DNA of 62,401 bases from Olsenella_K absiana (GCF_036408855.1 NZ_JAZGJQ010000013.1:1-62401), one strand, 5' to 3'. Counted from the stretch's first letter, positions 51,849 to 61,518 are shown. Translations and numbers: made by a program. The notes: generated by a model from the letters alone, not told the origin.

Positions 51849-53945
51849 GTGATCAGCGACGAGGACAGGGAGAAGGTACGCCAGGCGACTGACATCCTTG
51901 CGCTCGTGAGCGAGACGGTGGAGCTGCGGCAGCGCGGCGCCTCCGACTTCTGGGGCTGCTGCCCCTTCCACCACGAGAAGTCCCCGTCGTTCCACGTCAA
52001 CACCCAGACCGGCCTGTGGAAGTGCTTCGGCTGCGGCGCGGGCGGCGACGTCTTCGACTACGTCATGAAGCGCGAGAGCCTCGACTTCCCCGACGCGATC
52101 CGCTACCTGGCCGAGCGCGACGGGATCGAGCTCTCCGAGGAGCGCGGCCCCAACCACAGGGGCCCCCGGCGCAACCGCCTGCTCGAGTGCCTGGGCGAGG
52201 CGGAGTCGTTCTACTCCACCATGCTGCTGCGCGGCCGCGGCGCCGGCCCCGACGCAGGCAGGCGCTACCTGGGCGGCAGGGGCTTCGGCTCGACGGTCTG
52301 CCGGAGCTGGCACCTGGGCTTCGCGCCGGGGCGCGGCACGCTCGTGGCGCACCTCAGGTCCAAGGGGTTCTCCACCCAGGAGATGCTCGCCTGCGACCTC
52401 GCCGTGATGCGCGACGGCCGCCCCTCCGACCGCTTCTACGACCGCGTGATGTTCCCGATTCACGACGAGCAGGGGCGCACGATCGCGTTCGGCGGGCGCG
52501 TCCTGACCGACGCCAAGCCCAAGTACCTCAACACCAAGGAGACGAGCGTCTTCCACAAGGGCAAGCACCTCTTCGCGTTCGACCGCGCCAAGGAGTCGAT
52601 CGCGGCCAGGGGCACGGCCATCGTCTCGGAGGGCTACACCGACGTCATCTCCCTGCACGAGGCCGGCTACACCAACGCGGTCGCCGCGCTGGGCACGTCC
52701 TTCTCCCTCGACCACGTGCGCACGCTCTCGCGCTTCGCCAAGCGGATCGTCTGCATGTTCGACGGCGACGCCGCCGGCCAGCGCGCGGCCGAGCGCGCGA
52801 TCCAGTTCATCGACAAGACCGAGGCGGACCTGCGCTGCGTCGTGCTGCCAGACGACCAGGACCCCGCCGAGTTCCTCTCGACCCACCAGCCCGAGGAGCT
52901 CGGGCCCATCCTCGAGTCTGCGCGCCCGCTCATGGACTTCGTGTTCGAGAAGCGCCTCGAGGGCTACGACCTCGCCTCGCCGGGCAGGCGCGTGGCCGCC
53001 CTGCAGGAGATGGCCAAGCTGCTCGCGCCGCTCAAGACCTCCTTCGTGCTCGACGGCTACGCGACGCAGCTCGCCGACGCCCTGGGCATGGACGTGGCCG
53101 AGACCAAGCGCGTCATCCGTGAGACCCCGGCCCCGAGGTTCCAGGGCGAGGAGGACGTGCGCCCCGCGCCCTCACGCGCCGCGCGCGCGGGGTCGCGCGG
53201 GCAGCGCGGGGGCGCCGGCGCGCGCGGCGGGCAGGCGCCGTACGCGGGTCGCGGGGCGGGTGCCGGCCGCGGGGCGGGCCCGGCGCCGTACGCCGGCCCA
53301 GGGCAGGCGTCGTACGCGGAGCCGTATCCGGGCTTCGACGAGGAGCCCGGCTCGGAGTACGTGACCGACTACGTGCCAGCCGAGGCGGAGGGCGACCTCG
53401 CCGCGGGCGGAGCCTGGGACGGCCGCTCCGGCGGAGCCTGGGGAGGAGGTCCTTCTCGCCCGCAGGCGGTTGCGCTCTCGGCCGACGAGCGCAGGCAGGT
53501 GGCGGCGGAGCGCGAGCTCCTGGGCATGATGGCCGCCTATCCCGACCAGCTCAGACCCTACGCGGAGAGGATCGCGACCTTCTCGTGGACCGACGAGCGC
53601 CACGAGGGCATCGCGTGGGCGATCCTGGCGACGCCGGAGGGCACCGCGCCCGCCGAGGTCGTCGCGGCGGCCACCGCCGTCGTGCCCGAGGCCCCCAGGA
53701 TCCTGGCCTCGGGGGAGCTGGCCGGCCAGGAGGGGATGTCCTTCTCCGACAAGGTGGCGTTCGTGCTGGACACGATGGAGCTGTGCTCGACCAGGCGCAA
53801 GATCCGCCAGATTCGCGCCAGGCTGCGCTCACAGGAGGGCGCCGGCCTGGGCGACGACGCCAAGCGGCTGTTCGAGGAGGCCACCGAGATGCAGCGGCAT
53901 GCGAACGAATTGTCGAGACGGCTTTCTGACGTTGAGAACCGCTGA
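51849..53945 (+). CDS. dnaG: DNA primase
   Basis: A 698-residue primase that lays RNA primers at the replication fork. It has the CHC2 zinc domain (CCPFHHEKSPSFHV with CFGCGAGGD, residues ~38-65), the RNA-polymerase core with TOPRIM motifs SEGYTDVISLHEAG near 259 and CMFDGDAAGQRAAERA, and a C-terminal helicase-binding domain after about 555. Between them, residues ~445-500 are a Gly/Ala/Tyr-rich repeat linker (APYAGRGAGAG). Start GTG at 51849 is one base after the ribF stop. Its direct linkage to ribF is less common than the usual dnaG-rpoD pairing. Confidence 0.97.
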   Translation: MISDEDREKVRQATDILALVSETVELRQRGASDFWGCCPFHHEKSPSFHVNTQTGLWKCFGCGAGGDVFDYVMKRESLDFPDAIRYLAERDGIELSEERGPNHRGPRRNRLLECLGEAESFYSTMLLRGRGAGPDAGRRYLGGRGFGSTVCRSWHLGFAPGRGTLVAHLRSKGFSTQEMLACDLAVMRDGRPSDRFYDRVMFPIHDEQGRTIAFGGRVLTDAKPKYLNTKETSVFHKGKHLFAFDRAKESIAARGTAIVSEGYTDVISLHEAGYTNAVAALGTSFSLDHVRTLSRFAKRIVCMFDGDAAGQRAAERAIQFIDKTEADLRCVVLPDDQDPAEFLSTHQPEELGPILESARPLMDFVFEKRLEGYDLASPGRRVAALQEMAKLLAPLKTSFVLDGYATQLADALGMDVAETKRVIRETPAPRFQGEEDVRPAPSRAARAGSRGQRGGAGARGGQAPYAGRGAGAGRGAGPAPYAGPGQASYAEPYPGFDEEPGSEYVTDYVPAEAEGDLAAGGAWDGRSGGAWGGGPSRPQAVALSADERRQVAAERELLGMMAAYPDQLRPYAERIATFSWTDERHEGIAWAILATPEGTAPAEVVAAATAVVPEAPRILASGELAGQEGMSFSDKVAFVLDTMELCSTRRKIRQIRARLRSQEGAGLGDDAKRLFEEATEMQRHANELSRRLSDVENR

Positions 53946-53987
53946 GTTTGGGTAACATATCGACGTATTTCTTTCGAAAGGAAATCA

Positions 53988-55343
<1,356 letters not shown>

Positions 55344-55403
55344 GGCGACCCGCGTTACCGCAGGTAGATGCCTCGTTACCAGATACTGAGTCCCAACCGG
55401 TCC

Positions 55404-55432
55404 CAAGTGCCGCCCACGCCGGGCGGCACTTG
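55404..55432 (+). terminator. Hairpin after rpoD
   Basis: CAAGTGCCGCCC (55404-55415) and GGGCGGCACTTG (55421-55432) form a perfect 12-bp stem with a 5-base loop, 60 bases after the rpoD stop. No T-run follows. Confidence 0.65.
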
Positions 55433-55462
55433 CGCTACTCATCCCACCTATGGGGTCAGCTT

Positions 55463-55516
55463 CTCGGCCGGCAAGCACTCCTCGGCCGGCAAGCACGTCT
55501 CGGCCGGCACGTACTG
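55463..55516. repeat. Three tandem 18-bp units after rpoD
   Basis: Units starting CTCGGCCGGCAAGCAC at 55463 and 55481, and a diverged CTCGGCCGGCACGTAC at 55499. Non-coding as far as can be seen. Confidence 0.75.
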
Positions 55517-55521
55517 CACAC

Positions 55522-55558
55522 GAGAAGGCTCCCGCGCGAGCAGCGCGAGGGCCTTCTC
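55522..55558. terminator. Second strong hairpin after rpoD
   Basis: GAGAAGGC and GCCTTCTC form the base of a long stem, with GCGC paired inside. Together with the hairpin at 55404 it may form a double terminator. Confidence 0.5.
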
Positions 55559-55615
55559 GCTCGTTTATCGGCCGGACGCCCCGCAGACACGCGGTTCCAA
55601 CGCCGCCTGCAGGTG

Positions 55616-55695
55616 CCGAATTACGCACGACTGAGTTTGGGTTTGTGGATTTGCAGGCATTTTAGGAACCTTAAAGCCAATCGTGCGTAATTACG
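55616..55695. repeat. 80-bp palindromic repeat, copy 2
   Basis: CCGAATTACGCACGA (55616-55630) and TCGTGCGTAATTACG (55681-55695) are inverted arms; the middle has GGAACCTTAAAG, shared with copy 1 at 34761. It lies between rpoD and the sigma/partner genes. Confidence 0.78.
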
Positions 55696-55814
55696 TTTCA
55701 GCACTCTGCTTCAGCACCCGGGGCTGATTCGCCGTGGGGGCGCCGTCGGAGCGGGGCGCGGCGGCACCTCGCCCGTGGCATCTGCTGGCCCGGACGTCGC
55801 CCCGACCGCAGGTC

Positions 55815-56963
55815 CTACTCGACCAGCGTGATGAGGTAGAGCTGCGGGTAGTCGACGCCGTCCGCGGCACCGTCGGCCGAGTCCGCGCCGCTGGCGGGCG
55901 CCTGCTCCCGCCGCGCCTCGAAGTCTTCGTAGCGCTCGACGAAGTCATCGACCGGTGCGACGGTGTAGGCGTGCGCCTGGGTCGTGCCGTCGGAGAGCTC
56001 CGCCGTCACGCGGAGGCGCGACTGCGCCAGCATCGTCGCGAACTCCTGCATGCACAGCGCAATGAGCCTGTGCCACTTGGCGTCGAGGTCGGCTCCGGGG
56101 TCCATCCCGCGCATCTCGTCGGAGAGCGACGTGATCTCGTCGGTGGCCGGGAACCACGCGACGACCTTGCGCGTGAGGTAGTAGGGAAGGAGCTCGTCAT
56201 CGCCCTGCTCGTCGTAGTCGACCGAGAACTGCGTGTTCTGGTGGTAGGGCACCTCCTCGCCGAAGCCGACATCCTGGTGGCTCTCCTGCACGAACGCCAG
56301 CGCCCGCTGCTGACCGCCGCCGGCCTCTGCGTCGGCGTAGCCGTCCAGCAGCTCGAACGTGAGCCTGCGGATGCCGGCGCCGGTGCAGCTCAGGTCCATG
56401 TCGCAGGCCACCATCCACCGGCGGTCTTCGCCTTCGGAGACGGACCCGCCGCTGCCGAGGCCGGCGAGCACGGAGCTGCCGTCGCCCTGCGGCAGGCCGT
56501 TCGCATAGGCGCGCAGCGCGAACCCGTCCTTCGCGGCCCCCGCGACGTCGCCGCCGCGCCGGTAGACGGAGCCGATGGCGAAGACGGCGCCGGCGCTGGC
56601 CGCGCCGACGGCCAGCCTGATCAACCCGCGCCTGGTCAGGGGGTGCGGCCCGGGACGGCGCGACCGCGCGCCCGTAGCCGCCTGTGCGCCCGTAGCCGCC
56701 TGCTCGGACTCTTCCGCGCTCCCGCCCGAAGGCTGCCCGACGCGCCCGTCACGGATGGCGCGCGCCGCCCTCAGGACCGAGTCCTGCGCGCGCCGGGGGA
56801 GCCGCACGTCCCGCCCGAGCCTGGCGAACTCCTGCACCTCGCTCGCCACGGGGTCGCCTGCGAGCGCGTCCTTCTCGCCCGTGCGGTCCTCGCCCGCGCG
56901 CCCTTCCAGCGCGTCCTTCTCGCCCGTGCGGTCCCTGCGCGTGTCACTCATATGCGTATCCAT
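55815..56963 (-). CDS. Putative membrane-anchored anti-sigma factor
   Basis: A 382-residue protein coupled to the ECF sigma gene: its ATG at 56963 overlaps the sigma stop by 20 bases (a second ATG at 56951 is possible). The N-terminal cytosolic part is charged and repeats GEKDAL and GEDRTG units. A single membrane helix lies near 132-155 (LIRLAVGAASAGAVFAIGSV) after a basic stretch, and ~220 residues follow outside with aromatic and acidic patches but no domain I recognise. Gene order and one-helix topology are those of anti-sigma factors that hold an ECF sigma at the membrane. No zinc HxxxCxxC motif is seen, so the assignment is by context. Confidence 0.65.
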   Translation of the reverse strand: MDTHMSDTRRDRTGEKDALEGRAGEDRTGEKDALAGDPVASEVQEFARLGRDVRLPRRAQDSVLRAARAIRDGRVGQPSGGSAEESEQAATGAQAATGARSRRPGPHPLTRRGLIRLAVGAASAGAVFAIGSVYRRGGDVAGAAKDGFALRAYANGLPQGDGSSVLAGLGSGGSVSEGEDRRWMVACDMDLSCTGAGIRRLTFELLDGYADAEAGGGQQRALAFVQESHQDVGFGEEVPYHQNTQFSVDYDEQGDDELLPYYLTRKVVAWFPATDEITSLSDEMRGMDPGADLDAKWHRLIALCMQEFATMLAQSRLRVTAELSDGTTQAHAYTVAPVDDFVERYEDFEARREQAPASGADSADGAADGVDYPQLYLITLVE

Positions 56964-57576
56964 CCTCGTAGCCCTCCCTCTCCAGCATCTTGCGGAGGCG
57001 CAGCCGCGCCCTATGCAGCTTGGTGCGAACCGTAGCCGGACGCACGCCCATGATCTGCGCGATCTGGTCGCACCTGTACCCCTCGACGTAGAACAGCACC
57101 AGCGCCGCGCGCTGGTCGCTGGGCAGCCGCGCGACCGCCGACCACACGGGGGTGCGCTCCAGCCGGCGAACCAGCACGTCGGCGGGGTCCTCGGCAAGAG
57201 CGCCGGGCCGGCCGGCGGCTGCTTCGGCACCGTCGGCGCCACCGACGCAGCCGGCGCCGGAGCGCGCCGCCACGTCGAGGTCCCGCTCCCCGTCCAGGGT
57301 GGAGACGCTCCGCCTCCAGAAGCCGCGGTACAGCTCGTGGCAGCGGTTGATGGTCACCCGCAGCAGCCACGCCTTTAGGTGCTCGTCGCTCTCGAATCGC
57401 GTCGTGCTGCAGAAGAGCCGCACGAACACGTCCTGCGCCACGTCCTGAGCGTCCTGCTCGGAGCGGGTCTGGCTGAGCGCGACCAGGTAGACCGACCCGC
57501 CGAAGCGCTCCATCGCGCTGACGAGGAACTCCTCCGATCGCAGCGGCGCGCCCTTGCCCCTTGCTTCGTTGCCCAT
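56944..57576 (-). CDS. ECF-type RNA polymerase sigma factor
   Basis: A 210-residue sigma-70 family protein with only regions 2 and 4. Region 2: YLVALSQTRSEQDAQDVAQD then VFVRLFCSTTRFESDEH and LKAWLLRVTINRCHELYR. Region 4: LPSDQRAALVLFYVEGYRCD and QIAQIMGVRPATVRTKLHRA. Between them a ~45-residue Gly/Ala-rich linker is longer than usual. ATG at 57576 follows GGAGGG. The open frame extends upstream to 58233 and includes a regulator fragment, but an ECF-like promoter at 57598-57624 supports the short start. It is followed in overlap by its probable anti-sigma partner. Confidence 0.88.
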   Translation of the reverse strand: MGNEARGKGAPLRSEEFLVSAMERFGGSVYLVALSQTRSEQDAQDVAQDVFVRLFCSTTRFESDEHLKAWLLRVTINRCHELYRGFWRRSVSTLDGERDLDVAARSGAGCVGGADGAEAAAGRPGALAEDPADVLVRRLERTPVWSAVARLPSDQRAALVLFYVEGYRCDQIAQIMGVRPATVRTKLHRARLRLRKMLEREGYEDGYAYE

Positions 57577-57597
57577 GGCTCCCTCCTCTCTGCCCAT

Positions 57598-57624
57598 AAC
57601 ATGCGGCCGGGGCACGAATGTTCC
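57598..57624 (-). promoter_or_regulatory. Possible autoregulated ECF promoter
   Basis: On the minus strand GGAAC (57624-57620) and ATGTT (57602-57598) are separated by 17 bases, 22 bases before the sigma start. GGAAC is the usual ECF -35 core, so the sigma factor may drive its own operon. Confidence 0.45.
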
Positions 57625-57721
57625 CGGGTATTGTGGCCGGTCGGGGAGAAGGACGCGCGGCCCGGGCGTCAGCTGCTTCGCCGCAGCCCGTACCGGTTCC
57701 GTGGCCCGCACCGGTTCCGTT

Positions 57722-58110
57722 GCCCACGCCGCCTCGCCGGTGGTCGTCAGGTTGCCGAGAGCCTCCTGCGCGGCGAGCGCGAGGGAGATGTCGCCGTCTG
57801 TCGCGAGGATGGCGACGGGCTCGGCGGCCTTGTCGCGGCAGCAGGTCGCCGTGGACTTGAGGACCTTGCCGTCGTCGGTCCTGGAGAGGTGGGCGAGCCG
57901 GTCATCCCGGCGCGCCGGGTCTGCCTCGGGCGCCCTGGGCAAGACGGCGGGAGGGCCGCCGCCCGCGTGCCGACCGGAGACGTGGGCCTTCTCGATAGCG
58001 ACGATCGTCGCGCGGGGGCCGGCGGGGAGTGGCGGCAGCGCGCCCGATGCCCCCCGTACGGCCGCATCCGCCTCTCCCGCCACGCTGGGGGCGGGCGGTC
58101 CTTCTCCCAT
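57722..58110 (-). pseudogene. YheO-like PAS domain fragment
   Basis: In the frame that runs into the ECF sigma gene, the segment ATIVAIEKAHVSGRHAGG and, further on, GKVLKSTATCCRDKAAEP and VAILATDGDISLALAAQEAL follow the order of the YheO-type PAS domain (SIVAI-N-HVSGR ... LRSSTxFIRD ... LCINxD). The C-terminal HTH that makes these proteins regulators is missing; instead the frame continues through a repeat ATEPVRATEPVR into the sigma gene. It looks like a decayed regulator gene, though a fused PAS-sigma protein cannot be excluded. Confidence 0.5.
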
Positions 58111-58128
58111 ATTGTTGCGCAACGATAT
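58109..58128. promoter_or_regulatory. 20-bp palindrome, operator-like
   Basis: ATATTGTTGCGCAACGATAT is symmetric except for one base pair. It lies in the divergent spacer, 84 bases before the WG-repeat gene, and is AT-rich at its ends in a GC-rich setting. A dimeric regulator could bind it. Confidence 0.5.
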
Positions 58129-58211
58129 CTCCGGCGCGCCCGGTATCTTGGGGCAAGCGATGGGCGCGACGCGAGGCGTCGCGCGAAGGCGGCGCGGACG
58201 GAGGGGAAACG

Positions 58212-59585
58212 ATGGTTGCGAAGGGCATGTCAAGGCGGGAGTTCCTCGAGGCTGGGGCGGCGTTGGGAGGCTCCCTCGCGGCGGCGGCTATCGCCCCGCG
58301 GACCGCCCTCGCCGAGGGGCCGGCGTCCGCAGGCCAGGCCTCCGCAGGCCAGGCGCCCGCGGCGTCCGCAGGCCAGGCCTCCGCAGGCCAGGCGCCCGCG
58401 GCGTCCGGTGGCGATACGTACGTGACGGGCGTGGGCCCGACCGGCGACCAGACGACCCTCTACGCGGCCTGCGCGCTCTCCTCGTGGGGGTTCGTTGACG
58501 CGAGGGGGGAGTGGACCATCGATCCGCAGTTCTTGTTCTCCGAGCTGGAAAGCCGCGTCTCGCCCTACGACAACCTGTACTACAGCAACCTCCTCGGCAG
58601 GGTCCCGGGCGTCTTTGACTCCGGGCTGCTGCCCGTCAACGGCTTCTCCCATGGGGACATGGGGAGCAGGTACTACATCAACAAGGCGGGGGAGGTGGTG
58701 GTCGGGAGGCTGGCTGACGCCTACGAGCTCAGCGAGGGCCTCGCGGCCTGCCGATTCGCGACTGGGGGCGACTACGTCTGGCGCTTCGTCGACGAGCGCG
58801 GCGCCACCGTGATCGACGACCTCAAGGTCGCGTATGCCCCCGGCTCGCAGCCGCTCCTGACCTGCTTCAGCGGCGGGCGCGCGTTCCTGGGCAACGACGA
58901 GGGCAAGTGGGCCTGCATCGACGCCACCGGCTCCTGGGCGCTGCGCTCGGCCGAGGACGCCTCCGCGCCCTACGTATACGACGCGCCCATCGCCTTCGTC
59001 GACGGCCGCGGGCTCGACCGCTCGACCTGCGAGGTCATCGACGCCGACGGCAACAGGCTGGGGGCGATCGACCGCGGGACCGCGCGGGCGGACGAACTCG
59101 GCCGCGACCTCCGCGGCGGGCGCTACTACTTCGACGGGGCCGTGTACGACGAGACGGGCGCCAAGGTCGCGGACGGCATCTCTGACGCCGGGTTCTTCTC
59201 CGACGGGGTCTGCCCGGCGGAGTCCGGAGGCTGGTGGGGCCTGCTCAACGCGGATGGGAGCTGGGCCGTCTCCCCGTGCTACCAGCAGGTCAACAACGTC
59301 TCCAACGGGCTCGCGTTCGCGATGGACCCCACGACCGGCCTCTTCGGCTACGCCGACCTAAGCGGGGACTGGGTGGTCCCGCCCCGCTACAGGGGCTTCT
59401 CCAAGGAGACGCTCGCGGAGACGACGCCCAGCGGCGTCTCCGCCTTCACGGTGGACGGACTCGCGCTCGTCATGGCGGTCGGGTCGTGGTGGGACCCCAA
59501 GAACGCCTCCAACAGGGAGGGTTGGATCGACCGGTCAGGCAACTGGCTGGCGTCCTGGCAGGGTCCCAACTACGAGGGGGAGTAG
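58212..59585 (+). CDS. Tat-exported WG-repeat protein
   Basis: A 457-residue protein with a twin-arginine signal, SRREFLEAGAALGGSLAAAA, and cleavage likely after TALA near residue 37. A low-complexity ASAGQASAGQAPA repeat follows (two 45-base units in DNA). The rest is built of WG-type beta repeats: WGFVDARGEWTIDPQF, WRFVDERGATVI, WACIDATGSWAL, WGLLNADGSWAVSPCYQQV, FGYADLSGDWVVPPRYRGF and EGWIDRSGNWL. WG-repeat proteins are thought to mediate protein contacts; no catalytic residues are evident. ATG at 58212 follows GAGGGG. It is divergent from the sigma/anti-sigma pair and 58 bases before a lipoprotein gene, so it may be regulated by that pair. Confidence 0.8.
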   Translation: MVAKGMSRREFLEAGAALGGSLAAAAIAPRTALAEGPASAGQASAGQAPAASAGQASAGQAPAASGGDTYVTGVGPTGDQTTLYAACALSSWGFVDARGEWTIDPQFLFSELESRVSPYDNLYYSNLLGRVPGVFDSGLLPVNGFSHGDMGSRYYINKAGEVVVGRLADAYELSEGLAACRFATGGDYVWRFVDERGATVIDDLKVAYAPGSQPLLTCFSGGRAFLGNDEGKWACIDATGSWALRSAEDASAPYVYDAPIAFVDGRGLDRSTCEVIDADGNRLGAIDRGTARADELGRDLRGGRYYFDGAVYDETGAKVADGISDAGFFSDGVCPAESGGWWGLLNADGSWAVSPCYQQVNNVSNGLAFAMDPTTGLFGYADLSGDWVVPPRYRGFSKETLAETTPSGVSAFTVDGLALVMAVGSWWDPKNASNREGWIDRSGNWLASWQGPNYEGE

Positions 59586-59643
59586 GCCCGGGTTGTGGCG
59601 TGGGCAGCGGGTCATGGCAGGCGGATTCGAAGGAGGGCCAAAG

Positions 59644-60855
59644 ATGGTTGCAAGGGATAAGGACGTGGAGGTTCGGTGCACGGCCGGGACGCGCACGGCC
59701 GGGACGCACGCAGCCGGGCAGCGCACGGCCGGGACGCGCACGTGCGAGCGGTGCGCAGCCGCGTTTGACGTGAGCCGGCGCGGAATGCTCGGGCTGCTCG
59801 CCGGCATGACGGGCCTGGGGGCGCTCCTGCAGCTGGGCGGGTGCTCTTCGGGCGCGGGCGTCGCCCAGCCGAGCGGCGACTCGGCCGCACGGGAAGGCTC
59901 GTCCGAGGATGCGTCTGCGCCCGCGAAGGAGGAGCTCGAGGTCGGCGAGGACCAGCTCAAGGAGGACTGCAAGAGGGCCGCCCTCGACGGGGCGTCGCTC
60001 GCTGCTGACGCCTACCTCGCCAGGGGCTACAAGGACCTCGCGCTCAAGGGCGTCGAGGACGTGTCCGAGCAGGTGGACGGCACCGCGCTGACCGCGCGCT
60101 TTACCGCCGTGTGCTCGACGGGCGAGGTGGAGCTGCGGCGCGGCATGGTTGCAACCTACGAGGGAGGGGCCGGCTCCTGGGAGTACAAGGACGCGAGCGT
60201 CGCCACGGAAAGGTTCAGGGCGGTCGCCGGGATAGACCAGGACCCGCTCGGGCGCTTCGGGTCCGGCGCGAGCGTGGCGTTCGACGAGGCTGCCCAGACG
60301 TGCAGGGTAGAGGTCGAGCCCAAGGAGCAGTGGTTCGAGAAGATCGAGGGTCCCTACGTCCTCCGGTATGCCTTCGGGACCGACCGGTGGTGGTTCGAGG
60401 GCGCCGACACGAGCGCCGCGAAGGTCTCCTTCGAGAACCTGCTGGGCGAGTACGTCGACCCGGACAACAAGGACCTCAAGGACGACGGCTGCAAGCTCGA
60501 GGTGACCGACGTCGCGGATGACGGCACCGTGACGGCGCACCTCACGGTCCACGACGTCGACGGGGGCAGCTCTCTGTTCGGCATCGCGCCCACGGACAGG
60601 TCCGACACGGCGACCATGACCGGGAAGATGTACTACCTCGTCACCGCGGACGGGACCCACCGCGTCGGGGGCCTGCTACAGGGCAAGGGCGACAAGAGCG
60701 GGAGGGACTTCGCCTGGTCCTTCCGGGCGGACAGCAAGGTGACCTCCGGGCACGGTTACACGAAGGTGCTGAAGGTCGCCTCGGCGGAGGGGTCGCCCCT
60801 GCCCTCGGACGGCCTGCTCGAGGTGCCCGAGGCCCAGAGCGCGACGAGCCGGTAG
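59644..60855 (+). CDS. Lipoprotein with twin-Arg-like signal and Cys pair at the start
   Basis: A 403-residue protein. ATG at 59644 follows AAGGAGGG. The first ~45 residues repeat AGTRTAGT-type units encoded by GC-rich 15- and 30-base repeats and include a CERC pair. Then SRRGMLGLLAGMTGLGALLQ leads to the lipobox LGGC near residue 66-69, so the mature protein should be lipidated and exported, perhaps by Tat. The exported part has an acidic linker and then two regions with similar YVLRYAFGTDRWWFEG and DVADDGTVTAHLTV beta stretches, unassigned. It probably shares a transcript with the WG-repeat gene. Confidence 0.75.
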   Translation: MVARDKDVEVRCTAGTRTAGTHAAGQRTAGTRTCERCAAAFDVSRRGMLGLLAGMTGLGALLQLGGCSSGAGVAQPSGDSAAREGSSEDASAPAKEELEVGEDQLKEDCKRAALDGASLAADAYLARGYKDLALKGVEDVSEQVDGTALTARFTAVCSTGEVELRRGMVATYEGGAGSWEYKDASVATERFRAVAGIDQDPLGRFGSGASVAFDEAAQTCRVEVEPKEQWFEKIEGPYVLRYAFGTDRWWFEGADTSAAKVSFENLLGEYVDPDNKDLKDDGCKLEVTDVADDGTVTAHLTVHDVDGGSSLFGIAPTDRSDTATMTGKMYYLVTADGTHRVGGLLQGKGDKSGRDFAWSFRADSKVTSGHGYTKVLKVASAEGSPLPSDGLLEVPEAQSATSR

Positions 60856-60911
60856 GCGCCGGGTCCGCGGTATCCGCCAATATAAAGAAATAAATGAAAC
60901 CGAGCAATTCC

Positions 60912-61021
60912 ACTTATCCCGACAATTCTTAAAGAAATTGTCGGGATAAAGCGATTTGAGGGGGTAGCAAATCGCTTTATCAGAACAAATTTTCGAGAAA
61001 TTGTCAGGAAAAAGCGATTTG
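60912..61021. repeat. AT-rich 63-bp tandem repeat with nested hairpins
   Basis: A 26-base unit starting AGAAATTGTC and ending GCGATTTG occurs at 60933-60958 and 60996-61021, 63 bases apart, with two mismatches. Two perfect hairpins are nested: TTATCCCGACAATT (60914-60927) with 60936-60949, and AAAGCGATTTG (60948-60958) with 60968-60978. GC is near 40 percent, far below the flanks. Confidence 0.8.
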
Positions 61022-61215
61022 CGCAAGAAGCGGCCGCGCCAGCACGTTCCGCCGCCACGGCCCAGATGCCATGGAGCGGATAAGGACGGCTGATGGGCGT
61101 CGACTCGTGCTGCATGCTCCTCTCGGCCGTCCACGAGGTCGGCGGGGAAGAGCGCCTGCACCTGCTGATGCTCGATGACGCGATTCTCGCCCGCGCCAAG
61201 CCGTACTAGTCCGAC

Positions 61216-61287
61216 GCCGGGGTGGCGCCCAAGGCCGGGGCGGCGCCCACAGCCGGGGCGGCGCCCGCAGCCGGGGTGGCGCCAGCG
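61216..61287. repeat. Four tandem 18-bp GC-rich units
   Basis: Units begin GCCGGGGTGGCGCC or GCCGGGGCGGCGCC at 61216, 61234, 61252 and 61270. They could encode an Ala/Gly-rich peptide but no gene start is attached. Confidence 0.75.
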
Positions 61288-61369
61288 TCGACCGTCGCAC
61301 GCGCCTAGCGGAGTTTCCGCAGGTGGCAACCCCTGTTTTGGCGTGCGGGAAGAAATTTCAAATTCCCGC

Positions 61370-61397
61370 TTGCATCTCGGGACTGCATCCATATAAT
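61370..61397 (+). promoter_or_regulatory. Promoter of tRNA-Asn
   Basis: TTGCAT (61370-61375) and TATAAT (61392-61397) with a 16-base spacer, 36 bases before the tRNA. Confidence 0.7.
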
Positions 61398-61433
61398 AAT
61401 TACTCGTGCGACGGAGACGGCGCACTCACCGAT

Positions 61434-61508
61434 TCCCCGGTGGCGCAGTGGTAGCGCAGCTGACTGTTAATCAGCCTGTCGCAGGTTCGAACCCTGCCCG
61501 GGGAGCCA
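61434..61508 (+). tRNA. tRNA-Asn (anticodon GTT), CCA encoded
   Basis: The acceptor arms TCCCCGG (61434-61440) and CCGGGGA (61498-61504) pair fully, with discriminator G and an encoded CCA at 61506-61508. The anticodon stem CTGAC/ATCAG-type arm holds CTGTTAA, giving anticodon GTT. The T arm has GGTTCGAACCC-type sequence. It has its own promoter and terminator. Confidence 0.97.
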
Positions 61509-61518
61509 GAATTATTCA

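Larger units (their letters stand above)
60856..61369. other. Long spacer with AT-rich and GC-rich repeats
   Basis: No gene with a good start is seen between the lipoprotein and the tRNA promoter. The left half is the AT-rich repeat at 60912-61021, the right half contains the 18-bp GC-rich tandem repeats at 61216-61287. A 39-codon frame from 61092 lacks support. Confidence 0.5.

Noticed and set aside
55463..55516. Possible CRISPR array
   Set aside because: Units are contiguous 18-bp tandem copies with no spacers, and no cas gene is present in the window.
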